A DNA stretch of 64,000 nucleotides from Arcuatula senhousia. Its lineage: Eukaryota; Mollusca; Bivalvia; Mytilida; Mytilidae. The notes below the pieces were generated by a model. The model did no database searches. It saw nothing but the letters and a program-made list of their open reading frames with translations, and was not told the DNA's origin. The translations under genes were made by a program, and so were the position numbers. Shown here one piece after another: positions 1-37,100 of the stretch. The first letter of the stretch is position 1. Every line of letters begins with the position of its first letter. The stretch covers positions 2,232,001 through 2,296,000 of the forward strand of contig OZ020311.1 of NCBI GenBank assembly GCA_963971305.1, written 5' to 3'.

Positions 1-703
1 AAAGACAAAAAAAACCCTGAAATCTGTTGAAATTTTGACATAATATGACGTAACCCATCGACATTATCACTCATAAACGTACATATTTAACACGCGCACA
101 CGAAAACTACGGTTATAATTAACATTCATGATCACGACTGTCCCATAAACTATGCATGGGGTCAAAATTTAGACCTGTTTAATTCGACGTTTTCAAACCT
201 GCTTATTTCAATTCTTACGTTTCGACATAAGGTCGCCTTGTTGATTGCAGTAGTTTTGTTGTTTGTTGTGCTGTATGGTTTTCAATGTTGTCTTTTATGT
301 CATCTTATTTTGTTTTCGCCTTTTCTGTCTCTCGAAATTCTAAAGTCCTATTTTTTTCTTCTTTTTTTTTCTGAAACACGAAAGTAATTCAAAAATGTCT
401 GTAGAACACCAAACATTTATTAATACTAAACTTTGTTATAAAACTCTCGTTTAAATACAAACGACTTAGCGTTTAACAACTGTTGGTCTAAATGGAAAGA
501 GACCATTTTGTCATTTGATGAATAGAAACATTGACAGTTCAAATAAACATTTATAAAATGTATTAGAATGAATTAGCATTTGTGAAACAAAAACGGATAG
601 AAGAAAGAAAGCAATACTTATTTGAAATGAACATATTTCATTTTTAGTAAATGTTCGAGTAAAAAACCAACGCCTATTACACTAACCTGTTTGTTCTTTT
701 TAG
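1..703. other. Intron or upstream sequence, no feature recognised
   Basis: AT-rich sequence before the first recognisable ABCC exon. It ends in a pyrimidine-rich tract and AG at 702-703. No open frame here matches the expected short N-terminal exon of an MRP protein, so the start codon is probably upstream of the window. Confidence 0.6.
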
Positions 704-25820
<25,117 letters not shown>

Positions 25821-25850
25821 ACTCTAACTTCAAGTGTCGTTATAGTTTTA

Positions 25851-25856
25851 AATAAA
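25851..25856 (+). terminator. Polyadenylation signal AATAAA
   Basis: A canonical AATAAA 31 bp after the ABCC stop; another AATAAA-like site follows near 25874. A short 3' UTR is inferred. Confidence 0.6.
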
Positions 25857-27349
25857 AGACAGAGTGTTCAGAATAAAAATAATTATAGACAGAAAAGAGA
25901 AAAAAATACAAAATGATGAAAAATGGTTGTACTCCTTTTTCAGCGTCGGCCTTAACTCTTATGTTTTGATCTATTTTGTTTTAAATACTGACTTGTATAT
26001 GTAAATGCCAAATCAAAAAGGAAGGGTGATGGTCTTTAAAATACAGAAGAAAAAGAAACCGATGGTCCGAAATTAAAGTTGAAACCAAAACAAATCAAAT
26101 TATAACACAAAGAAACATGTCAAAAAATTTACTTCGTGTGAATAGGAAGGGTATGTTGTTCCAGCTTGCTGTAGAGAATCTATCTCCTTTAAAACCTTCG
26201 TTTTAAAGGACGACAATTCTTTCTCTATATTTCAAAAAAATTTCTCATCTGAAAGGCAGAAGTATCGTCTTTCAACACATTTGCGTAACAGTTCTTGGAT
26301 GAAGACAACAACCGAGAATCAATATAACCCTTTGTTTACAAACAATTTGCTTGTCAGAAGTGACGTTCAATCAAGAAATTCACAACATTTTATTCTCATT
26401 TTAAAATTCATTATTTTGAACCGCATAGACAACATTTGATCATCCGTTGGTTTATATCCAAGGTCACCCTCTCTATCTTGAGATTTTCAACGAGACGTCT
26501 TAAGTCTACGTTTTAGTATACCATGTCAAAATTTGATATAATATAACACTTATCACTCAAGTTGGTATGTATCCCAGCGAATTCTCTTCCTCGAATTACT
26601 AGGTAACATACAATCTAAAGTGAAAATTGTACAATATTCCCACTAGCTCCAGGATATCGTATCAATCGTGATACGTTAGCACCATAAGACGAATGGAAAG
26701 TTGAAGCCATCACAAATGTCACAGAATTTTGTGCCTGGCCTCCTTGTGAATCGACATCAAGATATTACTCTATTTTATTGACCGGGCTGGTCACGGGTCA
26801 ATTATTTCGGTCTTCTTCATTTAAATCCTAACTAAAAGACCGAGAAAATTAAGCTCCGCCCAACCTTGTAAATAAAATAGAATAATATCAATCCAAATAT
26901 AAAGCGAACATCATCATATTCATAGAATCTGTAGTACCCTTAATCTAAAGTTACTGGTGATTTTTATTACTGTTAGAAGTTACCAAATCGAGAGATTGTA
27001 AGTGAAAAAAATTGTCAATAAAAGTATTAAGAGATGAAAGGAAAGTCTACAATTCTTTTCGTAAATCGCAAATAAAGGTAATAACAAAACTACCGAACTT
27101 GAATGATCAATCTCATAGTCCAGAGAAAATGACAAAAATGAATCAGTCATACCGGAGAACTGGTGGATCGCAATGGTCCTGACTTGGTACAGGCATTTCA
27201 AACAAAATGGTGGGTTAAACCAGGTTTTATGGCGCCAAACCTCCCTCTTCCATTGCGATCTTAGGATCCGGCAATGACCATAGAACACAACATAGTTGTG
27301 AGACACAATAGGGATATTGAGGTGATCATCTCAGTACAGCAGACCAGTC

Positions 27350-27465
27350 AAACACTAACTATCATATCTTTTAACTTAATTTTGAAATTTTCTACTAGTG
27401 GCTGATAACGAAGAATGAATTTTTTTAGTGATCGACGGACACGGACGCAAAATGATGGTAAAAGC
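27350..27465 (-). pseudogene. RT C-terminal tail fragment
   Basis: Minus-strand reading ends RRSLKKFILRYQPLVENFKI, which parallels the tail of the fragments at 28426-28746 and 32660-33085. Upstream sequence is out of frame or unrelated. Confidence 0.6.
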
Positions 27466-27654
27466 AAAGACCACTTGAGAAACTGAAAATAGTAGCGGTC
27501 GTGGCTTGATCTAACAAATGATGGTCTTAAACGAGGTTTTATCCTCTCCAATTGCGTTCTTAGTGCCCGGTTGTAACACAAAACACCGTAAGAAACAAAA
27601 GCTATTGCGAAGATTATCACCTAAGAACAAAAAACAGCCAAAATAATTTAGCCA

Positions 27655-27735
27655 ATCGGGGTCATTTGATCTGACATGATTTTGAATTTGTATACCAATG
27701 ACAGATATTGAAAGATAAATCTTTTTGAGACCATT
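27655..27735 (-). pseudogene. Short second tail fragment
   Basis: Minus-strand KRFIFQYLSLVYKFKIMSDQ resembles the same LKKF-x-RY tail, strongly diverged. Confidence 0.4.
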
Positions 27736-28389
27736 ACATTACATTCAGTCAACTGTGAGATGATACTTACCATCAGAATTCTTGAAAGGTAACCGCTAAT
27801 ACGCCAACATAAGAACTGAATCAAAATACTGACACTCGTCGAGTAAACATGTGCACAAATCAATTCGACTTTAAAGGTTAACCAATTCACATTTTATCGG
27901 AGAAATCAAAGTTTCAAAAAAAAGTTTTCAAAACAGTCGAATTCAGTTTCGGTTTCGATTTCGGTTACGAATTCTAATACTAGGAAACATACAATCTAGA
28001 GTGAAAATTGTATTATACTCCCACTAGCTCCAGGATTTGGTATCAATCGTGATACGTTAGCACCATAAGACGAATGGAAATAAAGGTAATAACAAAACTA
28101 CCGAACTTGAATGATCAATCTCATAGTCCAGAGAAAATGACAAAAACGAATCAGTCATACCGGAGAACTGGTGGATCGCAATGGTCCTGACTTGGTACAG
28201 GCATTTCAAACGAAATGGTGGGTTAAACCAGGTTTTATGGCGCCAAACTTCCCTCTTCCGTTGCGATCTTAGGATCCGGTAATGACCATAGAACACAACA
28301 TAGTTGTGAGACACAATAGGGATATTGAGGTGATCATCTCAGTACAGCACACCGGTCAAACACTAGTTAAAACAATTAACTATCATATC

Positions 28390-28746
28390 TTTTAACTCAA
28401 TTTTGAACTTTTCTACTAGTGGCTGCTAACGGAGAAAGAATTTTTTTAGTGATCGTATGAGACGTATTTTCTTATAGCCCTGCTTCAAAAGTCGGTCACG
28501 AAGAAACCGGTGTCGGATCAAAAAATCTGTGAAATGTGTGCAAGCTCTGGCATATCGAATAAGTTGAGAAATATAAACACCGTATGCAGGAGAAGTAGGT
28601 ATATTGCTCTGTAGATTAGGAAAATTAATAATTTGAAAATTAAAATCGTCTCGTTTATCGTAAATTTTTGTACTGAGATGACCACCTGGGTCAAATTCGA
28701 GGTGCAAATCCAAGAAAGACGTGAAGTTGAAGCCATAAAAAATCAC
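28390..28746 (-). pseudogene. Reverse-transcriptase C-terminal fragment
   Basis: Open minus frame reading FLDLHLEFDPGGHLSTKIYD, KRDDFNFQIINFPNLQSNIP and AYGVYISQLIRYARACTHF. The pattern (LDL..E.D..G.L.TK.YDK.DDFNF...NFP...SNIP..PAYGV..SQLI.Y) is shared with 32660-33085 and is known from many uncharacterised invertebrate retroelement proteins. Fragment only. Confidence 0.75.
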
Positions 28747-28999
28747 ACAGTTTTGTGCATGGCCTCCTTGTGAATCGACATCAAGATATCAATCCAAATA
28801 TAAAGCGAACATCATCATGTTCATAGAATCAGTAGTACCCTTAATCTAAAGTTCTTGGTTATTTTTATTACTATTAGAAGTTACCAAATCGAGAGATTGC
28901 AATTGAAAAATATTGTCAATAAAAGTAATAAGAGATGAAAGGAAAGTCTATAATTCTTTTCGTTAAGTCTGCCTCTTAGAAGGAAGAAAGAATCGGCAA

Positions 29000-31166
29000 A
29001 TTTATTATGGTGGAATTAGACATAGAAATAAAGTCAAAAAGGACCCCAATCAATCCGTGTTTCTATCACTTGTCTTCCAAACCACATTATTAATTACAGC
29101 TGATTCGACAGAAACATTTTGTTCAAGATGCAACAATATAGTGTAGGCGACTGAATTCAAAGTCACTTCTCTTTGGTGGCAAGTCCAACCCTAAACAGAC
29201 AATCTGCCAGAAAACCATGCATAATCCTAAATTTGGTTCCAAACCAATATTTTCAAATCAACTTAAGAGATGGTGACCTTCATGAAAGACTTATTTTGGC
29301 AAAATATTTTTTCGTGAAATTCAAGACCTACAGGGCTCATCAACATTACTAGGTTTCTTTCCCATGAAAAACATTTTGACGAAAAAAATCTTTCGTGAAG
29401 GCCTTTCATATAAAACAAACCGTTTATAAAAATGAAAATCTTGGTTTGGAACACAATTGCATGGTTTTCTCACAGATTGGCACTTATTCATTATACGAGT
29501 ACTAGTACCACCTCGCCTTTTATCAAGGTTAGCTGACACCCTCTACGGTATGTTTTTGATATTCAAAAATCTAACCTTTCCATTAAAGTACAACGTTATG
29601 ATTTTTCATTGAATCAGTTTTGATTTTCAGATGATAATAGATATTTATGGTTTCGTACACCCACATAAATAGACGTTATGTAACGATCCATAATTGTTAT
29701 AAACGCCCGTGAACATTACAATTCAATAATAATCTTATATAAATGCAATAAAACTGTCATACATAATAGGTTAGCAAATGTCAATGTTCCCTTTTTAAAA
29801 AAGAAATATTAGTGGTATTCTACAATCAACGCCCTTATTTGTGAAAAATGAGAATATTTCTTGAACTAGTGTAAACAGTCTTGAAAAATGGTACATGCTA
29901 AGATTTTAATTTTTATTTTGTCACCTGCATTAATCACACTGTCCAATGTGGAATATTAAAAGCAGGGGATATATGGAAATAATATGATGAATACCACCTA
30001 TAATTTGCATAGCATGGAGTTGTAGCATAAAATTAACAATGTCACTAAATCACCTTTTTTCAACATGAACATTACAAAGAGAGCCTTGGTGGCCCAGATG
30101 TCAAAGGCGATCGATCAACAGTCAATTACCAATTACACTCACACGCTCGGACAAAAACTAGGATTTTTACAAATAATAATACTAATAATATCAATTAAAA
30201 TATCAATAATAATTAATAATAATCAAATAGGATTGTTTATACGCACACTGAGAGGAGTAAACCGTGAGTGGCAAGAAAGGAAAAATCAAAACCAGTCAAC
30301 TTGGACGAGAACAAATTACTGTAAAAGAATCAGAAAACAAAAACACACAAAAGTAAAATTGAAAAGCAACCATTAACGCAAACTCAAGTCGGAACGAAGA
30401 TTATCTTAGGTGCCCCGGAAGAATAAACAGTTCCAACAACATTTGATTCAAAAAGATATAAAGTAAACAAAAATAATGAAAAATATATATAGTAAAAATT
30501 ATCACATGTGACTAGACTCACCATCATTTTGTTATACTAAAGGATAAAAATAGATATATAATTTACAAAACTAGTAAGTAAGTTTCTACTTCTTATGTTA
30601 CTTTAAGATCTTTTAATATGACTAATAGATAATAATATAAGTTAAAATTACATTTTTTTTCTGTCTGAACTGCTTTCTGTTTTCTGTTCGTGTCTTAAAC
30701 AGAACTATAAATATATTATATTTTTGTGTGTTATAACTAACATAATACGTTAGTTCTTTTACAACAACAGGATAAATGCATTAGAGGTGTTATTTTACAT
30801 ATCACCATGCCGTATTTTATATTTTCGAGCTATTCATCACTTGCATTAACAGTGCGTATATGGATCAAAAGCCAAGAATAACTTGAAAAAAGTTGGAAAT
30901 ATTTTGATGAAAAATATGTTATGTTTTTTGGAATAAATTGCACTACATCTCGTTCTTAGGGTGTTGGCGTATATAATTTGTCTAACACAAGGTTTATGTG
31001 CAAACACCTATTTTCGATGACTGTAGACAAAAACTTTAAGCCGTCAGTAATCACTATCAATCATATAATTATTATATTTTGGTTTTTATAAGTGATTCAT
31101 GTGATTTTACTTCTGTTTGACACTTGAATTAGAGAACATTGACTGACGATTATCAATTTATCAAAA
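29000..31166. other. Intergenic sequence upstream of the EGF-ZP gene
   Basis: AT-rich, with short spurious frames only (for example 30065-30376, low complexity and Asn/Ile-rich). It should hold the promoter of the EGF-ZP gene, but I see no clear core promoter motif. Confidence 0.5.
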
Positions 31167-31172
31167 ATGAAG
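31167..31172 (+). CDS. EGF-ZP exon 1 (start codon)
   Basis: ATG AAG followed directly by GTAAGT; context TCAAAAATGA. Only Met-Lys are encoded, so the call depends on joining to 31545 to give a good signal peptide. Confidence 0.7.
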
Positions 31173-34100
31173 GTAAGTTGTTAAATACACTACTATTGTT
31201 GTAAAGTTTTACAGAAAAATTAAATTTTATCTTCAATTACATTTTAGCAATAAGTTTTAGAATATAACGATTAATGTTTAAAATATCCCTCTTGATCATC
31301 ATCTTTTAAAGTATGAAGTATATTTTGAATAGGTTAAGCGAAACGATACGTTTTAAAAGATGACAAATAGGACAACCCTGTCTGACACACTTCAAAATTT
31401 TAAATTACAATAATGATAATAATGGTTACAATACAATTAATGTTAATCAAATATATTAAAATATACTACGAGTTTCAGTCCCTTGTGTGGATAGAGCAGT
31501 AAAGTTTACTTATCAATTACATATATCATGTTTGCATTTCTCAGGTTTTTACATTATATACAACATACTGCATCGTTATACTAACAGTCTTTGAAATATG
31601 TAAAGGTATGTAAACGTATTCAAATATAGTGTAATTATTCATGCACTAATGATAAAAAAACATGAAAAAATCTACGTGAAAGTATTTTTATATTTCAAAT
31701 CATTTTTCATAATACACGTTTAAAACTTAATGACTGTATGGCACATAAATCAAATGCTAGTATAAGATAAAATTCTCAAATTATAAGAAAGGCAAAGGAA
31801 ACAAGTATTTTCAATAAAATCTGTAACAATTTTAAACATTTTGTCTTCTGTTAACATGAGCGTCGAAATGAATGTTTTCTTTGAATTCTGCATTTCGTTT
31901 CCGATAGCATTATATAAAATTTCTCCCAAAATAATGAAAAAAAATAATGAGATAGCACATAAAAACATACATTATTTTAGGTGATTTTAACTGTCGAAGA
32001 AAGGGTTATTTCTGCAAAAATGGAGCTCGCTGTGAAAGAGATGGAACGTGTGAATGTCCTGAAACCCATGACGGATATGATTGTTCGATTGAAAAGAGTA
32101 AGAATTTATTGTTAAGTTATTGTGTTATTTTAATAATATTTTTCAATTCATCATAAAACTAGTTCTAATTTCAAATGTCTAAACATTGATTGCTGGTGTT
32201 TTTTTTTACTTGCTTAATAGCGTTAAAGGCCCTTCTATTTTAGTATCGAGAACATTTATGTGCTGTATTTTACATTATCTTATTTTCATTAAATTATTAA
32301 TTAATCTATTTATTCATCGTGTAAATATGTGTTTTTGTATATATATTCTTAGCTGTGTTATTTTTCCTTAAAACTTATTTTGGATGAACAATATGCTACT
32401 TTACAATTTAATAACAATCCCTTGTTTATGACGTTTAAGACAGCGTAAGTGTTAATGGTCTCTCTTATAAATGATTTAATATATTTCTATGTATTTACAT
32501 GTGTTCTTTCAACAAAAACATGTTAATGGCAATTAAAAGAATTGTAATATGTGTGGTATAACTAATTGTACTAATACCTGTGTTTGCCATTTATTTGACA
32601 AGTTGTATAGATACTTGTAAACATATTGAGATTACAAGCAAGGCAACCAAATTCATTGATATATTGATGATGTCCTTTCACTGATCAATTCTCGATTTGG
32701 TGACTTTCTCCATCTCATATATCCTCAGGAACTTGAGATAAAGGACACAACGGATTCTAGGAAATCTGCTTCATATTCAGATCTCTATCTCGAAATTGAC
32801 TCTCAAGGAAGACTTTCAACAAAGCTCTATAACAAAAGTGATGACTTCAACTTTCCAACCGTCAACTTTCCCTTTTTGTGCAGCAACATACCGTCCGCTC
32901 CTGCTTATGGAGTCATCGTATCACAGTTGATTCTTTACTCCATAGTTTGCGGGAATTACATCGATTTCCTTGGCAGAGCGTCACGCTTGACACACAAATT
33001 GCTTACACAGGGTTATGTTGCTCCACGGTTGCTGTCTTCACTCAAGAAGTTTTACGGTAGACACCGTGCACTCGTAGAAATATAAGATTTCTTTATTTCA
33101 AATGAGTGCAAATGTTGGTTTGTCGTAGGAATTTGTTTTATCTCCCATTACTGGATTTGACACACTAAATTGAAAATAAGCAGCACGACGGTGTGCTTTA
33201 GCAGGCAGGAACCGCTTACTCTTCCGAAGCACCTGAGTTTACTCTTGTTTCGACTTGAGTTGATTTTATGTTTTGTGTTTGTTCGTGTTGTTCTTGTTCG
33301 TGTTTATCGGTTTAGTCGTTGCCCTTTCGGACTTTTGACACTCGAATGCCCCATTGGTGCCTCTTTGCTTCTTTCACACTAGTAATGTGGTTTCGCTAAA
33401 GTAGCTGTTTTTGTTTTGATGATACGCTAAATAGTTGTTGTACTGAGATGATCATCAAAATATGCCTATAACGTCTTTCAGCCGTCTTGTGGTTTGTGTC
33501 GCTACCCTGGGAGGTTTTAAAAAAATTGACCATGGGCCAATTGCAGAACCGCGAACAGTGCCAAATAGCCTCGTTGAAGACTGCTGGCGGTTGTCCATTG
33601 TGGTTTTTTCTAAATTGCCACTTAATTGTGGGCTGTGTCGCGTACATTTATTCCACATCTCATTATTTTCTATTGGTGCCAAAAAACCTGATTTGAAACA
33701 CAATTTCTTTTTCTTCATTGCGATCTTCGTTTTCTCTGGTGTGTCTTCCTTAATTAATTTGTCTTTTTTCTTGAACATTTGAGATTGAACCTCCAAGTTC
33801 AGTAGTTTTTTACAACTTTAATTTTCAGGATCTCTTAATAAAAAATACATGTGACAACAGTCAATTGTATTCAAACTTGTTTACAATTGTCTTAGTGTCT
33901 ACTCTAGACTTGTAAATGTATAAGTGTAAAATGTAAAAAAAACAATTATCAATCAATCGTGATTTAAGGCAGTCTGAATTGTGAAACCAACGTCTGTGAG
34001 AACGATGGCCTATGTTACAATGATGGAAAATGTTTCTGTGCACCAGATTTCTATGGGGAGAAATGCCAGTACAAAACAGGTATATTCCTTTTTTGGTCTA

Positions 34101-37100
34101 TTTAGCTTTTTATCTTTTATCTTGGTATCGGGCTCTTATTTTTGCAATGGTTACACATTGTTGCTGCTTGCTGTGTTACACTTGGCTGCATAAGAAAATA
34201 AAGAAATTAGAAAATTATTTTTCTTATAAAAACATCCATTTCGGCCACAAAATCGAGCACGATTGTAAAATTTTAACGTTGCATTGATATGAAAAAGGAA
34301 AAAAAAAGTAACACGTTCTCGGGATTTTACTCCAAAAATTATGAGTAACGAATTTCAAAGAAAAACATCATGACAATTCATTCACATACCACCCTAAAAC
34401 ATTCTTGACTCCTCGCTTTTAATATCCAGACGGATGTATAATTTTACAAAATCTCCAGAATAGAGCCCGATTTTGAGGCCGAGAAAGTTAAGTTGGGTGT
34501 TGAAAGAAAACGAATTATAAATGCATAGATGAGATAAATGATTCAATTAAAGAAATCGAATTGAATTGGACGAGGAAATAAATTAAAATAGAATCTCCCT
34601 TGTGTTGTTTTCGTATTGCACTTTGACTCTACATAATAAAGTTCACATGAGATTTACTTGAAAATATTTTTCATTAATTTTACATAACAAAAGTTCACAT
34701 TATATTCATGCGAGTCCGTTTTATGTGAAACTCACACGATTTTCAAGTGAATATAACAAAATGTTGATGTTTGTATCCACATTGTATACCTTTAAGACTC
34801 ATTTGTCGAACAATATGTTGCAGTTACATCGGAATGCTTTGGGACTGAGATAAAGATGAACTTTGTTGCTCCCAGCACATTTAATGGAGAAGTTTATGTT
34901 AGTGCAGACGAAGAAAACTGCAAATTTAACAAATTAGAATCAGAAGCTCCCGGATTTGACAAATATTCTTTGACTATTCCTTTCGATGCATCAGACGACA
35001 ACGCATGCGCTAAAGCAGTAAACGAGACGGCTGATAGCCCTATGGTAAGATAACATTAATTTAGTAGAAAAGTTCAAAATTAAGTTAAAAGATATGGTGA
35101 TTAATTGTGTTAATTAGTGTTTGACTGGTCTGCTATATCCCTATTGTGTCTCACAACTATGTTGTGTTCTATGGTCATGACCGGATCCTAAGATCGCAAT
35201 GGAAGAGGGAGGTTTGGCGCCATAAAACCTGGTTTAACCCACCATTTCGTTTGAAATGCCTGTACCAAATCAGGACCATTGTGATCCACCAATTCTCAGG
35301 TATGACTGATTTGTTTTTGTCATTTTTTCTGGACTATGAGATTGATCATTCAAGTTAGTAGTTAGTCACTCGGTAGTTTTGTAATTGCCTTTATTTACAG
35401 AGTTTTCATACATTTTATCATACCGGTATTCAATCAGATACAATTCTTTAAATTTTAGAATAATCATCACAGAAGTTTCTGGTTTAAATGTTTATTTAGC
35501 ATCAAGGAGGTACTTAGCACTTTTTAAGCTCGGGTCCGGTGAGCTATTGCCGTCACTTGGCGTCCGTCGTCTGTCCGTCGTCCGATCGTCGTCTGTCCGT
35601 CGTCCGTCCGTCCGTCGTCCGAAAACTTTTTTCAAACGTTAACTCCTCTGACACCATAAATCCAATTGCAACTAAACTTAGTACAATTGTTTATTGGCAT
35701 ATGTGCTACGAAATTACCGTTTTGATTTTTGATTCAACAAAAAACATGGCCGCCATGGCTAACAATATAACTTAGGGTTTAATTGTAGTTTTTTGCAAAT
35801 AACTCAAAAACGGTCACATATATCAAAATTCTGGCTATTTTGTATGTTAAAGTGATCAGCAGCTCAAGATCTACCTGCCCTGAAATTTTGAAAAAGATCT
35901 AACAACCCATGTAGGAGTTATTGCCCTTTTTCCAGATTAAAAAAAACGCGGTTTTTAACACCGATATCTTGAATACTGTTAAAGATATTTGAGAACTTAA
36001 AATTGCATGTTGTTAAGCACATCAAGATCTACAAAATCTGTAATAGAGTCAAAGTTGTATAACATTTCCTTTTAGGAGTTATTCCCCTTAGAACATCAAA
36101 TTTGACCATTTTCATAGCCTTTCCCAATTACATTGAAATGTTAACTCCTCTGACACTATTAATCCAATTGCAACCAAACTTGGTACAGTTGTTTATTGGC
36201 ATATGTGCTTCAAAATAGCCGTTTGATTTTTTATTCGACAAAAAACTCGGCCGCCATGGTTAAAAATAGAACATAGGGATAAATTGTATTTTTTTGCAAA
36301 TAACAAAAAACTGTCACATATATCAAAATTCTGGCAAGGATTTAAGCAATCAGCACCTCAAGATCTACCTGCCCTGAAATTTTGAAGAAGATCCAACAAC
36401 CTTTGTACGAGTTTTTGCCCTTTTCTGGATTTTTTCATAAAGTTGCACTTTTTAAACTCAATATCTTGAAAACTATTAAAGATATTGGGGAAAATTAAAT
36501 TGCATTTTGTTAAGCACATCAAGCTCTACAAAAATCTATTATAGATTCAAAGTTGTATGACCCTTACTTTTAGGAGTTATTCCCCTTAGAACATCAAAAT
36601 TGTCAATTTTCAAAGCCTTTACCCATTGTATATTGCAAACCATTTAAGCTAGATAACAACTTTTAATTACAATATTGCTTAGTTAAGCCCTACAAAAATT
36701 CAATATGATGGAAGTTTTTTATTGACCCCTTATATGAGTTATGGTTCCTTAAATGTCCAAATAACTGTTTAGCTTGAAAAACAAGAAAATAATAAAGGCT
36801 TTTGATTGCCAAAATGTTCAGCTAATTGAACTATACACTTTAATGCATTAAGTTAATTGATGTTGTCAGACGACCCCTTATATTGAAGTTATGGCCCTTT
36901 AAATGTAAAAAAACCATTTAAATCAGGTGAGCGATTCAGGCTTCTGGGAGCCTCTTATTTATCTTCTCATCAGCAAAAAAACTCCCCATTATAATACCTT
37001 ATTTGATTAAAGCTGTGTCATTGAACATGTTTCTTACTGTACATGTTTGTCATGGTTTCAGGTAGGGGATTTCAGTCAATTCGTTGATGTACTGATAAGC

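Larger units (their letters stand above)
26500..29000 (-). mobile_element. Rearranged, duplicated retroelement relicts
   Basis: Blocks occur twice in different order. Block one (CTAGCTCCAGGAT...GACGAATGGAAA) is at 26645 and 28022; block two (GTTGAAGCCAT...GACATCAAGATA) at 26700 and 28727; block three (ATCAATCCAAATATAAAGCG... to about 190 bp) at 26888 and 28788; block four (family D: AATAACAAAACTACCGAACT to GATATTGAGGTGATCATC) at 27080 and 28085. Minus-strand reading gives reverse-transcriptase-like C-terminal pieces. No intact ORF. Confidence 0.8.

Noticed and set aside
400..480. ATG near 395 as ABCC first exon
   Set aside because: Reads MSVEHQTFINTK and then stops without a donor in a suitable phase; unlike MRP N termini.
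26980..28314. Similar minus-strand frames of 108 and 85 residues, and 35146-35358 plus
   Set aside because: All three translate the same family D repeat (reading MSHNYVVFYGH); no splice or start context, and the unrelated flanks show it is interspersed DNA.
30065..30376. 103-residue plus frame upstream of the EGF-ZP gene
   Set aside because: Low-complexity Asn/Ile/Lys composition, no homology, no regulatory context.
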